In this document: positions 23,590 to 32,263 of the stretch, piece after piece | How positions within the stretch are numbered: the first letter of the stretch is position 1 | Layout of the letters: each line of letters starts with the position of its first letter | NCBI GenBank assembly: GCA_934256695.1 | Contig: CAKQPE010000006.1 | Coordinates: 1 to 42,782 of the forward strand | DNA: 42,782 bases | From: an uncultured Eubacteriales bacterium | Lineage (GTDB): Bacteria > Bacillota > Clostridia > Lachnospirales > Anaerotignaceae | Direction: 5' to 3' | The notes under the pieces: model-generated | The model's input: only the letters and a program-made list of their open reading frames with translations | The model's database searches: none | What the model was told of the DNA's origin: nothing | Translations under genes and position numbers: made by a program

Positions 23590-24471
23590 GTGGAGAAAAC
23601 ATCAAGCAAGAGCAAAGCAATAATGTTTATAGTAATGTCGGCATTTTTCTTTTCACTTATGACGGTTTTTGTACGTCTTTCGGGCGATGTACCTGTATTT
23701 GAAAAGAGCTTTTTCAGAAATCTTGTAGCTTTTTTGGTTGCGACAATCGTTCTTAGAAAAGAAAAACTTCCGTGGTTTCCAAATAAAAGTGCCATGGTTC
23801 CGCTTGTTATACGTTCTGTAGCCGGAACAATAGGAATACTTGGTAACTTTTATGCAGTTGACCACCTTCAGCTGGCAGATGCAACAATACTTAGTAAACT
23901 TTCGCCGTTTTTTGTAATTATATGTTCTGTATTTATATTGAAAGAAAGAGTAACGCTTTTTCAGATTTGTGCCGTTATAGTAGCTTTTATAGGTGCATTG
24001 TTTGTTATTAAACCTGGAGTGGGACTGTCTGAACAGTTTTTTGCATCAATGATAGGTGTTATAGGCGGTATAGGTGCAGGCATTGCATACACAATGGTAA
24101 GGCTTTGCGGAAAAAGAGGAGCGAAAGGCCCACAGATAGTATTTTTCTTTTCCGGGTTCTCATGCTTGGCAGTTTCGCCGTACATTCTTTTCTGCTATCA
24201 TCCGATGGCTGTTTTACAGGTAAGTTCTCTTATTATGGCAGGTGTTTGTGCGGCTGTAGCACAGTTTTGCATAACGGCAGCATATTCAAATGCACCGGCA
24301 AAGGAAATTTCCATTTATGATTATTCACAGCTTATTTTTGCGGCTATATGGGGATTTGTTATATTCGGCAATATACCGGATCATTTAAGTGTAATAGGTT
24401 ATATTATAATATGCGGATCTTCTGCGGCGATGTTTTTCTATAACAACAGAAAGCCAAACAGAGAAGGTTAA
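23590..24471 (+). CDS. EamA/DMT family transporter
   Basis: An inner-membrane permease of the drug/metabolite transporter superfamily with ten predicted membrane helices in two EamA repeats (about residues 8-140 and 150-285). The PVFEKSFFRNLVAF stretch after helix 1 and the KLSPFFVIICSVFILKER segment at the end of the first repeat are typical of the RhaT/YdcZ-like EamA group. The start is GTG at 23590, with GGGGGAA a few nt upstream; the nearby ATG at 23586 is out of frame. Substrate is unknown; relatives export amino acids or metabolites. It stands alone, ending in a strong terminator. Confidence 0.85.
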   Translation: MEKTSSKSKAIMFIVMSAFFFSLMTVFVRLSGDVPVFEKSFFRNLVAFLVATIVLRKEKLPWFPNKSAMVPLVIRSVAGTIGILGNFYAVDHLQLADATILSKLSPFFVIICSVFILKERVTLFQICAVIVAFIGALFVIKPGVGLSEQFFASMIGVIGGIGAGIAYTMVRLCGKRGAKGPQIVFFFSGFSCLAVSPYILFCYHPMAVLQVSSLIMAGVCAAVAQFCITAAYSNAPAKEISIYDYSQLIFAAIWGFVIFGNIPDHLSVIGYIIICGSSAAMFFYNNRKPNREG

Positions 24472-24546
24472 TTAACAAAAATGTGTGTATTACTTTAAAA
24501 ATCGGTGAACAAACGGTGTTTAATTTGATTTAAATGTTTATAACTC

Positions 24547-24597
24547 AAAAATATCTGCCGAATTACATCCAATGGATTCGGCAGATATTTTTATTTT
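24547..24597 (+). terminator. Terminator after the EamA gene
   Basis: A 17-bp perfect stem (24547-24563 with 24576-24592, core ATATCTGCCGAA) followed by TATTTTT. Confidence 0.8.
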
Positions 24598-24764
24598 TTA
24601 TTCAATAAAAACAAGCCTGTCTATGTTAAATAATTATTTAATAAGTGCTTTTATTGCGGATTTCAAGAGTAATATTTGTTAAAATAAAAACTATTTTCTA
24701 TGTAAAAATGCACAAAAATAAGAACATCAGATACATGATTACCAAAATGGCTGTATTTTTATGT

Positions 24765-24793
24765 TTGAAAGTTTGTAATATATGATATATAAT
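24765..24793 (+). promoter_or_regulatory. Promoter of the FAD oxidase / acyl-CoA dehydrogenase operon
   Basis: TTGAAA (24765-24770), 17-nt spacer, TATAAT (24788-24793). It is the best promoter in the gap and would give a leader of about 410 nt before the first start codon. Confidence 0.6.
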
Positions 24794-24799
24794 AACCTC

Positions 24800-25212
24800 A
24801 ATAAAAATATTATTGAATAAAGGAATTTTTAATGCCCTTTAAGCCGTAATACCTTAACCAAAGGTATTATGATAATATCATAGCAGAAACATATGCTGAA
24901 AGACCTATTACAGGCTGTAAGAAATATGTTTTGGCAGATGTTTGGATCAAACGAGTGCCTTAAAAAAATAAGCTGTAAAATATCAATATGGCAGAGACAA
25001 AAAAAGACAAAAAAGGCATACTCAAAAGGCTTAAAACATAGGCAGAAGGTGTAGTGAAATTTAACAAAATTTATTTAAGGGTTAGTTGCGGTATGACCAC
25101 CAAACCGATAGTTTATTAACAAACAATGCCCCTTAAAGAAAAGCAATACTTTAACAAATTACGAATTTAAAAACAAGTAGTATTAAGTATCTAATTAAAG
25201 GAGGTTTTTTTA
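24800..25212 (+). other. Long untranslated leader or gene relic
   Basis: About 410 nt between the predicted transcription start and the FAD oxidase start. It contains an AATACC/GGTATT hairpin (24849-24869). A 37-codon open stretch at 24850-24963 without a start codon reads ..DNIIAETYAERPITGCKKY.., which looks protein-like but matches nothing I recognise. A GGTT..GGTATGACC..AACC segment lies near 25080-25110. No known riboswitch motif and no intrinsic terminator is seen. It may be a decayed gene, an RNA regulator or both. Confidence 0.35.
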
Positions 25213-26634
25213 ATGCCACAGTACAACAAAGTTACTGCAGACGTACTTGAAAAACTTAAAGCAATAGCTCCTAACAGAGTTTTTGCGGGAGAGGAAATTA
25301 ACGAGGATTATATCCATGATGAAATGCCTATTTACGGAAAATTTGCTCCGGAGGCTGTTGTAGAAGCAGCTTCAACAGAGGAAATTTCCGAAATAATGAA
25401 GGTTTGTAACGAAAATTGTATTCCTGTTATCCCAAGAGGTGCGGGAACAGGTCTTGCCGGTGGTGCGGTAGCTATTGAAGGCGGTGTTGTTCTTGCTACA
25501 ACAAGAATGAACAAAATTCTTGAATACGATATGGAAAACCTTTCCGTAACAGTTCAGCCAGGTGTTCTTTTACAGAACCTTGCCGATGATGCAGCCGCAA
25601 AAGGTCTCCTTTATCCGCCTGATCCTGGTGAAAAGTTCGCTACTCTCGGCGGAAATGTATCTACAAACGCCGGCGGTATGAGAGCTGTTAAGTACGGTAC
25701 AACAAGAGACTATGTAAGAGCTATGACAGTAGTTCTTCCTACAGGCGAAATTATCAAATTAGGCAGCAACGTAAAGAAAACAAGCACAGGCTACAGCCTT
25801 TTAAACCTTATGATCGGTTCTGAAGGAACACTTGGTATTATTACAGAGCTTACACTTAAACTTGTTCCGGCTCCTAAGGAAATAATAAGCCTTATAGTTC
25901 CTTTTGAGGATCTTAACGCTTGTATAGCAGCAGTACCAAAGGTACTTCTTTCAGGCCTTAATCCACAGGCACTTGAGTTTATGGAAAAGGATATTGTAAG
26001 AATGAGTGAGGATTTCCTTGAAAAACAGGTATTCCCACAGGTTATAGACGGTGTTGAAGCAGGTGCATATCTTCTTATGTCATTTGACGGAAACACAATG
26101 GATGAACTTGAAGAAGTTGCGGAAAAGGTTTCCGAAATTCTCTTTGAAGAAGGTGCTATTGATATAATTGTTGCCGATACACCTGCTCTCAGAAAGAATG
26201 CATGGGCAGCAAGAGGCCAGTTCCTTGAGGCTATTATGGCTGATACAGATGAGCTTGACGAGTGTGACGTAGTTGTACCTATAAGCAAGATCGCATCTTA
26301 CCTTGAATATGTAAACTCACTTCAGGATAAACACCAGATTAAGATCAGAAGTTTCGGTCATGCAGGCGACGGCAATCTTCATATTTATGTATGCCGTTAC
26401 GGTATGCCACAGGACGAATGGGAAGCAAAATGCAAGGCTGCTATGGACGATATGTATGCGGAAGCAGACAGAATCGGCGGACTTGTATCAGGTGAGCATG
26501 GTATCGGCCACGCTAAACAGGAATACCTTGAAAAGTGCGTAGGTGAGGTTGAAATGAACCTTATGCAGAACATTAAAAAGGTATTTGACCCTAACCTTAT
26601 TCTTAACCCTGGCAAGGTATGCTACAAACTTTAA
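25213..26634 (+). CDS. FAD-linked 2-hydroxyacid dehydrogenase (GlcD/LctD-type)
   Basis: Oxidises a 2-hydroxy acid such as D-lactate or glycolate to the 2-oxo acid, passing electrons to an acceptor flavoprotein. The FAD-binding type 4 domain shows RGAGTGLAGG (75-84), GGNVSTNAGG (146-155) and IGSEGTLGIIT (201-211). The FAD-oxidase C-terminal domain has GHAGDGNLH (about 381) and SGEHGIG (about 427), which supply substrate and metal histidines. The 473-aa length is typical of GlcD/LctD. ATG 25213 follows AAAGGAGG. The same-strand etfB-etfA genes downstream recall the Acetobacterium lactate dehydrogenase/Etf complex, so lactate with Etf as acceptor is my preferred reading; specificity is inferred. 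Confidence 0.88.
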   Translation: MPQYNKVTADVLEKLKAIAPNRVFAGEEINEDYIHDEMPIYGKFAPEAVVEAASTEEISEIMKVCNENCIPVIPRGAGTGLAGGAVAIEGGVVLATTRMNKILEYDMENLSVTVQPGVLLQNLADDAAAKGLLYPPDPGEKFATLGGNVSTNAGGMRAVKYGTTRDYVRAMTVVLPTGEIIKLGSNVKKTSTGYSLLNLMIGSEGTLGIITELTLKLVPAPKEIISLIVPFEDLNACIAAVPKVLLSGLNPQALEFMEKDIVRMSEDFLEKQVFPQVIDGVEAGAYLLMSFDGNTMDELEEVAEKVSEILFEEGAIDIIVADTPALRKNAWAARGQFLEAIMADTDELDECDVVVPISKIASYLEYVNSLQDKHQIKIRSFGHAGDGNLHIYVCRYGMPQDEWEAKCKAAMDDMYAEADRIGGLVSGEHGIGHAKQEYLEKCVGEVEMNLMQNIKKVFDPNLILNPGKVCYKL

Positions 26635-26719
26635 TTTTTGAAAATATTTTAATTAATATTTTATATATGTGTGTTGTGTAGGTTGAATCGTAAGTTATTT
26701 TGCATTGGAGGGACATATT

Positions 26720-27856
26720 ATGTATATTCTTGATGATGACGGAAAAGATTTATTGGCTACAGTAAAAGAGTTTTGCGAAAAAGAAGTAAAAGAACAGTGC
26801 AAAGAATATGACGTAACAGGTGAATGGCCTAAGGCAATTTATGATAAGGCTACTGAGATGGGTCTCGGCTGTCTTGAAGTGCCGGAAGAATACGGCGGAC
26901 TTGGGCTGGACAAAACGACAATAGCTGCCCTTTACGAAGAAATGAGCAAAGCCGATGCAGGATTTTTTACAACTATGTCTGCCTCCAATCTTGCCATGAA
27001 ACCACTTCTCATAGCAGGAAGAAAAGATCAGATACAGAGAGCAGCCGACATTCTCCTTGAAGGCGGCTACGGTGCATTCTGTCTTACAGAGCCTATGGCA
27101 GGTTCAGATGCATCAAACAACAAAACAGTTGCAGTAAAAGACGGCGATGATTATATCATCAACGGCAGAAAATGCTTTATTACAAACGGCGGTATAGCTG
27201 ATTTCTACATAGTAACAGCCATGACAGACAAGTCAAAGGGTGTTAAGGGAATGAGTGCATTCCTTGTTGAAAAAGGCACACCGGGACTTAGCTCCGGCAA
27301 CGAAGAAAACAAAATGGGTATCAGAACATCAAACACAACAGATGTTGTATTTGAAGATATGAGAGTACCTGCTTCTGCCATGGTAGGCGAAGAAGGCAAA
27401 GGTTTTGTTATCTGTATGGAAACTCTTGACATAACAAGAGCACTTATGGGTATCGGTGCTACAGGCATTATGCAGAGATGTGTTGATGAGGCAGTGGCTT
27501 ATTCAAAGCAGAGAATAACATTCGGTCAGCCTATAGGCAAATTTGAAGCAATACAGTTTATGATTGCCGATATGGAAATTAAGACAGAGACAGCACGTCA
27601 GATGTCACTTCATGCTATGCAGTTACAGGAACAGGGACTTCCTTACAGTAAGGAAAGTGCCATAGCAAAATGCTATGCCGGCGATTCTGCTGTACAGGTA
27701 GCACTTGATGCAATACAGATACTTGGCGGATATGGCTACAGCAGGGAATATCCTGTAGAAAAGCTTTTAAGAGACGCCAAGATATTCCAGATTTACGAAG
27801 GAACAAATCAGGTACAGAGAATGGTTATCTCTCGTGCCGTAATGGGAAGATTTTAA
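26720..27856 (+). CDS. Acyl-CoA dehydrogenase, paralogue 1
   Basis: A flavoprotein that interconverts acyl-CoA and 2-enoyl-CoA with Etf as electron partner. N-terminal helical, middle beta and C-terminal helical domains are all present. CLTEPMAGSDASNNKT (about 120-135) and FITNGGIADFY are FAD/substrate segments. GGYGYSREYPVEKLLRDAK near 337-355 is followed by the catalytic base Glu360 in QIYEGTNQ, the short-chain/butyryl-CoA position. The start is ATG 26720 (378 aa) after GGAGGG; an in-frame TTG at 26705 lies upstream of that site and is rejected. First of four tandem copies; the middle domain is nearly identical to copy 2. Candidate substrates are acryloyl-, crotonyl- or branched enoyl-CoA. 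Confidence 0.93.
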   Translation: MYILDDDGKDLLATVKEFCEKEVKEQCKEYDVTGEWPKAIYDKATEMGLGCLEVPEEYGGLGLDKTTIAALYEEMSKADAGFFTTMSASNLAMKPLLIAGRKDQIQRAADILLEGGYGAFCLTEPMAGSDASNNKTVAVKDGDDYIINGRKCFITNGGIADFYIVTAMTDKSKGVKGMSAFLVEKGTPGLSSGNEENKMGIRTSNTTDVVFEDMRVPASAMVGEEGKGFVICMETLDITRALMGIGATGIMQRCVDEAVAYSKQRITFGQPIGKFEAIQFMIADMEIKTETARQMSLHAMQLQEQGLPYSKESAIAKCYAGDSAVQVALDAIQILGGYGYSREYPVEKLLRDAKIFQIYEGTNQVQRMVISRAVMGRF

Positions 27857-27874
27857 ACAAACGATGTTAAAATG

Positions 27875-27900
27875 CCGCCTGTGCGTGCATTCACAGGCGG
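27875..27900 (+). promoter_or_regulatory. GC-rich stem-loop between acyl-CoA dehydrogenase copies 1 and 2
   Basis: CCGCCTGTG (27875-27883) pairs perfectly with CACAGGCGG (27892-27900) around an 8-nt loop. Only TTT follows, so it is a weak terminator at best. It may cap or protect the upstream message, or partly attenuate copies 2-4. Confidence 0.55.
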
Positions 27901-27930
27901 TTTGATGATTTATGGGGTGTGAAAAATAAG

Positions 27931-29064
27931 ATGTATATTCTTAATGATGAAGCAAAGGACCTTCTTTTAACAGTAAAGGAATTTTGCGAAAAAGAAGTAA
28001 AAGAACAGTGCAAGGAATTTGACAAAAACGGCGAATGGGCAGAAGAAATGTACCAGAAGGCCGGAGAAATGGGACTTAATGCCATTGAAGTGCCTGAAGA
28101 ATTAGGCGGTATCGGACTTGACAAGGTAGGCATTGCCGCTCTTTATGAAGAAATGGCAAAGGCAGACGCAGGTTTCTTTACTACAATGGCAGTAACAAAC
28201 CTTGCCCTTAAACCGCTTATAATAGGCAAAAGCGAATACACACAGAAAGCAGCCGATATTCTTATGGAAGGCGGCTACGGTGCATTCTGTCTTACAGAGC
28301 CTATGGCAGGTTCAGATGCATCAAACAACAAAACAACAGCAGTAAAAGACGGCGACGATTATGTAATAAACGGCAGAAAATGCTTTATTACAAACGGCGG
28401 CGTAGCTGATTTTTACATAGTAACAGCCATGACAGACAAGTCAAAGGGTGTTAAGGGAATGAGTGCTTTTTATGTAGAAAAAGGCACAGCAGGTCTCAGT
28501 GTAGGCAACGAAGAAAATAAAATGGGTATCAGAACATCAAACACAACAGATGTTGTATTTGAGGATATGAGAGTACCTGCTTCGGCACTTATAGGCAAAG
28601 AAGGCGAAGGATTTAAGATAGCAATGCAGACGCTTGATATGGCAAGAGCAATAATGGGAATCGGTGCTGTTGGCGTAGCTCAGCGTGCTATTGATGAGGC
28701 AGTTGCATACTCAAAACAGAGAGTAACTTTCGGCCAGCCTATAGGCAAATTCGAAGCAATCCAGTTTATGATAGCCGATATGGAAATAAAGACAGAGACA
28801 GCACGTCAGATGTCACTTCATGCACTTAAACTTCAGGAGGAAGGACTTCCTTACGGAAAAGAAAGTGCCATAGCTAAGTGCTACGGCGGTGATATTGCCG
28901 TACAGGTAGCACTTGATGCAATACAGATACTTGGCGGCTACGGCTACAGCAGGGAATATCCTGTAGAAAAGCTTTTAAGAGACGCTAAGATATTCCAGAT
29001 TTACGAGGGAACAAACCAGGTACAGAGAATGGTTATCTCCCGTGCTGTAATGGGAAAATTTTAA
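27931..29064 (+). CDS. Acyl-CoA dehydrogenase, paralogue 2
   Basis: Same family and domain plan as copy 1, with the catalytic Glu in QIYEGTNQ and the GGYGYSREYPVEKLLRDAK segment. It shares long identical stretches with copy 1, including at DNA level, for example the ATGGCAGG..GACGGCG and GGCAGAAAATGC regions. It differs in the N-terminal substrate-side helices (EEMYQKAGEMGLNAIEVPEE) and around MALQTLDMARAIMGIG-like residues 235-250. I start it at ATG 27931 (377 aa) by alignment with the MYIL/GYIL starts of its paralogues; GTG 27919 is an alternative, because GGGG sits just before it. It follows copy 1 by 74 nt with a stem-loop between. Confidence 0.92.
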   Translation: MYILNDEAKDLLLTVKEFCEKEVKEQCKEFDKNGEWAEEMYQKAGEMGLNAIEVPEELGGIGLDKVGIAALYEEMAKADAGFFTTMAVTNLALKPLIIGKSEYTQKAADILMEGGYGAFCLTEPMAGSDASNNKTTAVKDGDDYVINGRKCFITNGGVADFYIVTAMTDKSKGVKGMSAFYVEKGTAGLSVGNEENKMGIRTSNTTDVVFEDMRVPASALIGKEGEGFKIAMQTLDMARAIMGIGAVGVAQRAIDEAVAYSKQRVTFGQPIGKFEAIQFMIADMEIKTETARQMSLHALKLQEEGLPYGKESAIAKCYGGDIAVQVALDAIQILGGYGYSREYPVEKLLRDAKIFQIYEGTNQVQRMVISRAVMGKF

Positions 29065-29116
29065 TAGACAAAGCTTAATAAAAAAATTATAATATACAAA
29101 GAGAGGGAATTTCAAA

Positions 29117-30256
29117 ATGGGTTACATACTTAACGAAGATGGAAAAGATTTACTTGCTACTGTAAAGGAGTTCTGTGAAAAGGAAGTAAAGGAACAGAGC
29201 AAAGCATATGACGTATCAGGAGAATTTCCTGAAGAAATTTATGCAAAAGGCTTAGAGATGGGTCTTGGCAGCCTTGAAGTACCGGAAGAATACGGCGGAC
29301 TCGGCATTGACAAAATCACAGCTGCTGCTCTTTACGAAGAAATGGCAAAGGCAGATGCAGGTTTCTTTACAACTTTTGCAGCATCAAACCTTGGTTACAA
29401 ACCGGTTCTTATTGCAGGCACAGAGGAACAGAAACAGTGGGCAAGTGATATTCTTCTTGAAGGCGGCTACGGTGCATTCTGCCTTACAGAGCCTATGGGA
29501 GGCTCTGATCCTGCATGCTGCAAGACAACAGCAGTAAAAGACGGTGACGACTATATCATCAACGGCAGAAAATGCTTTATAACAAACGGTGCTATAGCTA
29601 ACTTCTATGTAGTAACATGTGCTACAGACAAAACAGCAGGCAACAAGGGAATTTCTGCATTCCTTATTCCGGCAGGAACAGAAGGTTTAAGTGCCGGCAA
29701 CGAAGAAAACAAAATGGGTATCAGAACATCAAACACAACAGACGTTGTATTTGAAGATGTTCGTGTACCTGCATCAGCTATGTTAGGCAAAGAAGGCGAA
29801 GGCTTCAAAATAGCTATGAAAACTCTTGATATGGCAAGAACAACAATCGGCGTAGGTGCCGTAGGCGTTGCTCAGAGAGCCATTGACGAGGCAGTAGCTT
29901 ACTCAAAACAGAGAGTAACATTCGGTCAGCCTATAGGCAAATTTGAAGCAATCCAGTTTATGATTGCCGACATGGAAATTAAGACAGAAACAGCACGCCA
30001 GATGTGCATACATTCACTTGACCTTATGGAAAAAGGTCTTCCTTTCAGCAAGGAAAGTGCAATAGCAAAATGCTATGCAGGTGATATTTCGGTAGAAGTT
30101 GCACTTGATGCAATACAGATACTTGGCGGCTACGGCTACAGCAGAGAATATCCTGTAGAAAAGCTTTTAAGAGATGCCAAGATATTCCAGATTTACGAAG
30201 GAACAAACCAGATTCAGCGTATAGTTATTTCAAGAGCTGTAATGGGCAAGTTCTGA
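29117..30256 (+). CDS. Acyl-CoA dehydrogenase, paralogue 3
   Basis: 379-aa member of the same tandem family with the catalytic Glu retained (QIYEGTNQIQR). It departs from copies 1 and 2 in the flavin/substrate segment, where EPMAGSDASNNKT becomes EPMGGSDPACCKT (about 121-133, with two adjacent Cys), and it has TTFAASNLGYKP in place of TTMSASNLAMKP. These changes lie in or near the acyl pocket in known structures, so a different acyl-CoA preference is plausible. ATG 29117 follows GAGAGGGA. It is 52 nt from copy 2 and 31 nt from copy 4. Confidence 0.93.
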   Translation: MGYILNEDGKDLLATVKEFCEKEVKEQSKAYDVSGEFPEEIYAKGLEMGLGSLEVPEEYGGLGIDKITAAALYEEMAKADAGFFTTFAASNLGYKPVLIAGTEEQKQWASDILLEGGYGAFCLTEPMGGSDPACCKTTAVKDGDDYIINGRKCFITNGAIANFYVVTCATDKTAGNKGISAFLIPAGTEGLSAGNEENKMGIRTSNTTDVVFEDVRVPASAMLGKEGEGFKIAMKTLDMARTTIGVGAVGVAQRAIDEAVAYSKQRVTFGQPIGKFEAIQFMIADMEIKTETARQMCIHSLDLMEKGLPFSKESAIAKCYAGDISVEVALDAIQILGGYGYSREYPVEKLLRDAKIFQIYEGTNQIQRIVISRAVMGKF

Positions 30257-30287
30257 TAAACTTTAATTAAAGGAAAGGAAACGGCAA

Positions 30288-31427
30288 ATGGGTTATATTT
30301 TATCAGAAGAAGGAAGCGAGCTTGTCTCAACCGTAAGAGAGTTTTGCGAAAACGAAGTAAAGGAACAGTGTAAGAGTTTTGACGAATCGGGAGAATTTCC
30401 TGCCGATATAGTTCGTCAGGGAGCGGAAATGGGTTTAAGCGCATTGGAAGTACCTGAAGAATACGGCGGTGTGGGAATAGACGCAATTACCTGTGCGGCA
30501 ATATGCGAGGAAATGGCATATGCAGATACAGGCTTTTACACAACTATGTCAGCAAGCGGACTTGCATTAAGACCTGTTCTTATAGCAGGAAACGAGGAAC
30601 AGAAAAAGTGGGCTTGCGATGTGCTTCTTAACGGCGGTCATGCGGCTTTCGGTCTTACAGAACCTATGGCCGGTTCCGATTCATCAAATACGAAAACAAC
30701 AGCCGAAAAAGACGGTGACAGCTATATATTAAACGGCAGAAAATGCTTTATTACAAACGGCGGTATAGCTGACTTTTATACAATATTTGCCATGACAAAC
30801 AAGGCAAGAGGCATAAGAGGCATAAGCACGTTCCTTGTACCGAGAGATACTCCGGGTCTCAGTGTAGGCAACCATGAAAACAAAATGGGCATCAGAACAT
30901 CAAATACAACAGATGTTGTTATGGAAGATGTACGTGTACCTGCATCGGCACTGCTCGGAAAAGAAGGAAACGGTTTCCTTGTATCAATGAAAACACTTGA
31001 TATGTCAAGACCTTATGTAGGCGCAGGTGCCGTAGGTATTGCACAGAGATGTATTGATGAAGCAGTTGCATATTCAAAACAGAGAGTAACTTTCGGTTCT
31101 GCAATATCCAACCATCAGGCAATACAGTTTATGCTTGCCGATATGGAAATAAGAACGGAAACAGCAAGGTCTATGGTTATTCAGGCTGTTACAAGACAGG
31201 AGCAGGGGCTTTCATACAGCAAGGAAAGTGCTATAGCAAAATGTTATGCAGGCGATATTGCCGTACAGAATGCACTTGATGCAATACAGATACTTGGCGG
31301 CTACGGCTACAGCAGGGAATATCCTGTAGAAAAGCTTTTAAGAGATGCAAAAATATTCCAGATTTATGAAGGAACAAATCAGATTCAGAGGTCAGTTATA
31401 GCTAAAAGTGTAATAAAGGGAAGATAA
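30288..31427 (+). CDS. Acyl-CoA dehydrogenase, paralogue 4
   Basis: 379-aa and the most divergent of the four. The catalytic Glu (QIYEGTNQIQR) and GGYGYSREYPVEKLLRDAK are kept. The segment that reads FGQPIGKFEAIQFMIADMEI in the others is FGSAISNHQAIQFMLADMEI here. It ends in SVIAKSVIKGR rather than MVISRAVMGKF. ATG 30288 follows AAAGGAAAGG. It lies 25 nt before etfB, so it is the copy closest to the electron partner. The difference in the FAD/Etf-facing C-terminal helices could reflect another substrate or tighter coupling. Confidence 0.93.
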   Translation: MGYILSEEGSELVSTVREFCENEVKEQCKSFDESGEFPADIVRQGAEMGLSALEVPEEYGGVGIDAITCAAICEEMAYADTGFYTTMSASGLALRPVLIAGNEEQKKWACDVLLNGGHAAFGLTEPMAGSDSSNTKTTAEKDGDSYILNGRKCFITNGGIADFYTIFAMTNKARGIRGISTFLVPRDTPGLSVGNHENKMGIRTSNTTDVVMEDVRVPASALLGKEGNGFLVSMKTLDMSRPYVGAGAVGIAQRCIDEAVAYSKQRVTFGSAISNHQAIQFMLADMEIRTETARSMVIQAVTRQEQGLSYSKESAIAKCYAGDIAVQNALDAIQILGGYGYSREYPVEKLLRDAKIFQIYEGTNQIQRSVIAKSVIKGR

Positions 31428-31452
31428 TTATTAGGGAGGTATTTAATTTACC

Positions 31453-32244
31453 ATGGAAATTTTAGTATGTGTAAAGCAGGTTCCAGATGATTCAGTAAAA
31501 ATCGGACTTAATGCTTCAGGTGCTCCGGCAGTTGATGGTGTAACAATGGTTGCCAATGCTTTTGATACATATGCACTTGAAATGGCAACAAGACTTAAAG
31601 AAGCTAACGAAGGCACAATAACAGTAGTTTCTATCGGTTCCGAAAAAGCTAAAGACGCACTTAAAAGCTGTCTTGCAGTAGGTGCTTCAAAGGCTTATCT
31701 TGTAAGCGAAGACGGTCTTGGCGAAATGGACAGCCTTACAACAGGTTATGTTCTTTCAAAGGCAGTTGCAAAAATAGAAGAACTTAACGGTTCTAAGTTT
31801 GACATTGTTTTCTGCGGTAAGGAAACAACAGACTGCACAACAGGTATGGTAGGTGCAGAGCTTGCAGACAGACTCGGTGTAGGCTGTGTTGCAGGTATTG
31901 TAGACATAGAGCTTAAAGACGGCGGTATTTCAACAAAGCAGGAAACAGAAGAAGGCTACAACACAGTTGAAACAGCTATTCCTGCCGTTGTAACAGTAAA
32001 CAAACCTGAATATGACCCAAGATACCCAACTATGAAGAGCAAAATGGCTGCAAGAAAGATTCCTATTGAAACACTTACAGGTGCTGATTTAGGTCTTGAA
32101 GCGGACAAACTTGTTCCTGCTGTTAAAGTAACAGGTCTCAGCGAGCCTCCTAAGAAACAGGCCGGTGTTAAGATAAACGAAAAGACACTTGAAGAAACTA
32201 TGGCTAAGGCTATGGAAATTCTTAAAGAAGCCAAAGTATTCTAA
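31453..32244 (+). CDS. etfB: Electron transfer flavoprotein, beta subunit
   Basis: Small subunit of the Etf heterodimer that carries electrons between the acyl-CoA dehydrogenases (and possibly the FAD oxidase) and NAD(H) or another acceptor. MEILVCVKQVPDDS at the start and ANAFDTYALEMATRLKE (about 36-52) match the family, although the usual N-P before the FD is N-A here. FCGKETTDCTTGMVGAELAD (about 120-139) is the nucleotide-binding segment. At 263 aa it is full length. GGGAGG precedes ATG 31453. It is followed by etfA after 19 nt. Confidence 0.95.
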   Translation: MEILVCVKQVPDDSVKIGLNASGAPAVDGVTMVANAFDTYALEMATRLKEANEGTITVVSIGSEKAKDALKSCLAVGASKAYLVSEDGLGEMDSLTTGYVLSKAVAKIEELNGSKFDIVFCGKETTDCTTGMVGAELADRLGVGCVAGIVDIELKDGGISTKQETEEGYNTVETAIPAVVTVNKPEYDPRYPTMKSKMAARKIPIETLTGADLGLEADKLVPAVKVTGLSEPPKKQAGVKINEKTLEETMAKAMEILKEAKVF

Positions 32245-32263
32245 GAGGAGGGAGAATTTTAAA

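Noticed and set aside
24850..24963. Protein-like 37-codon stretch in the leader of the energy operon
   Set aside because: No start codon or ribosome site; kept only as a possible relic within the leader, not as a gene.
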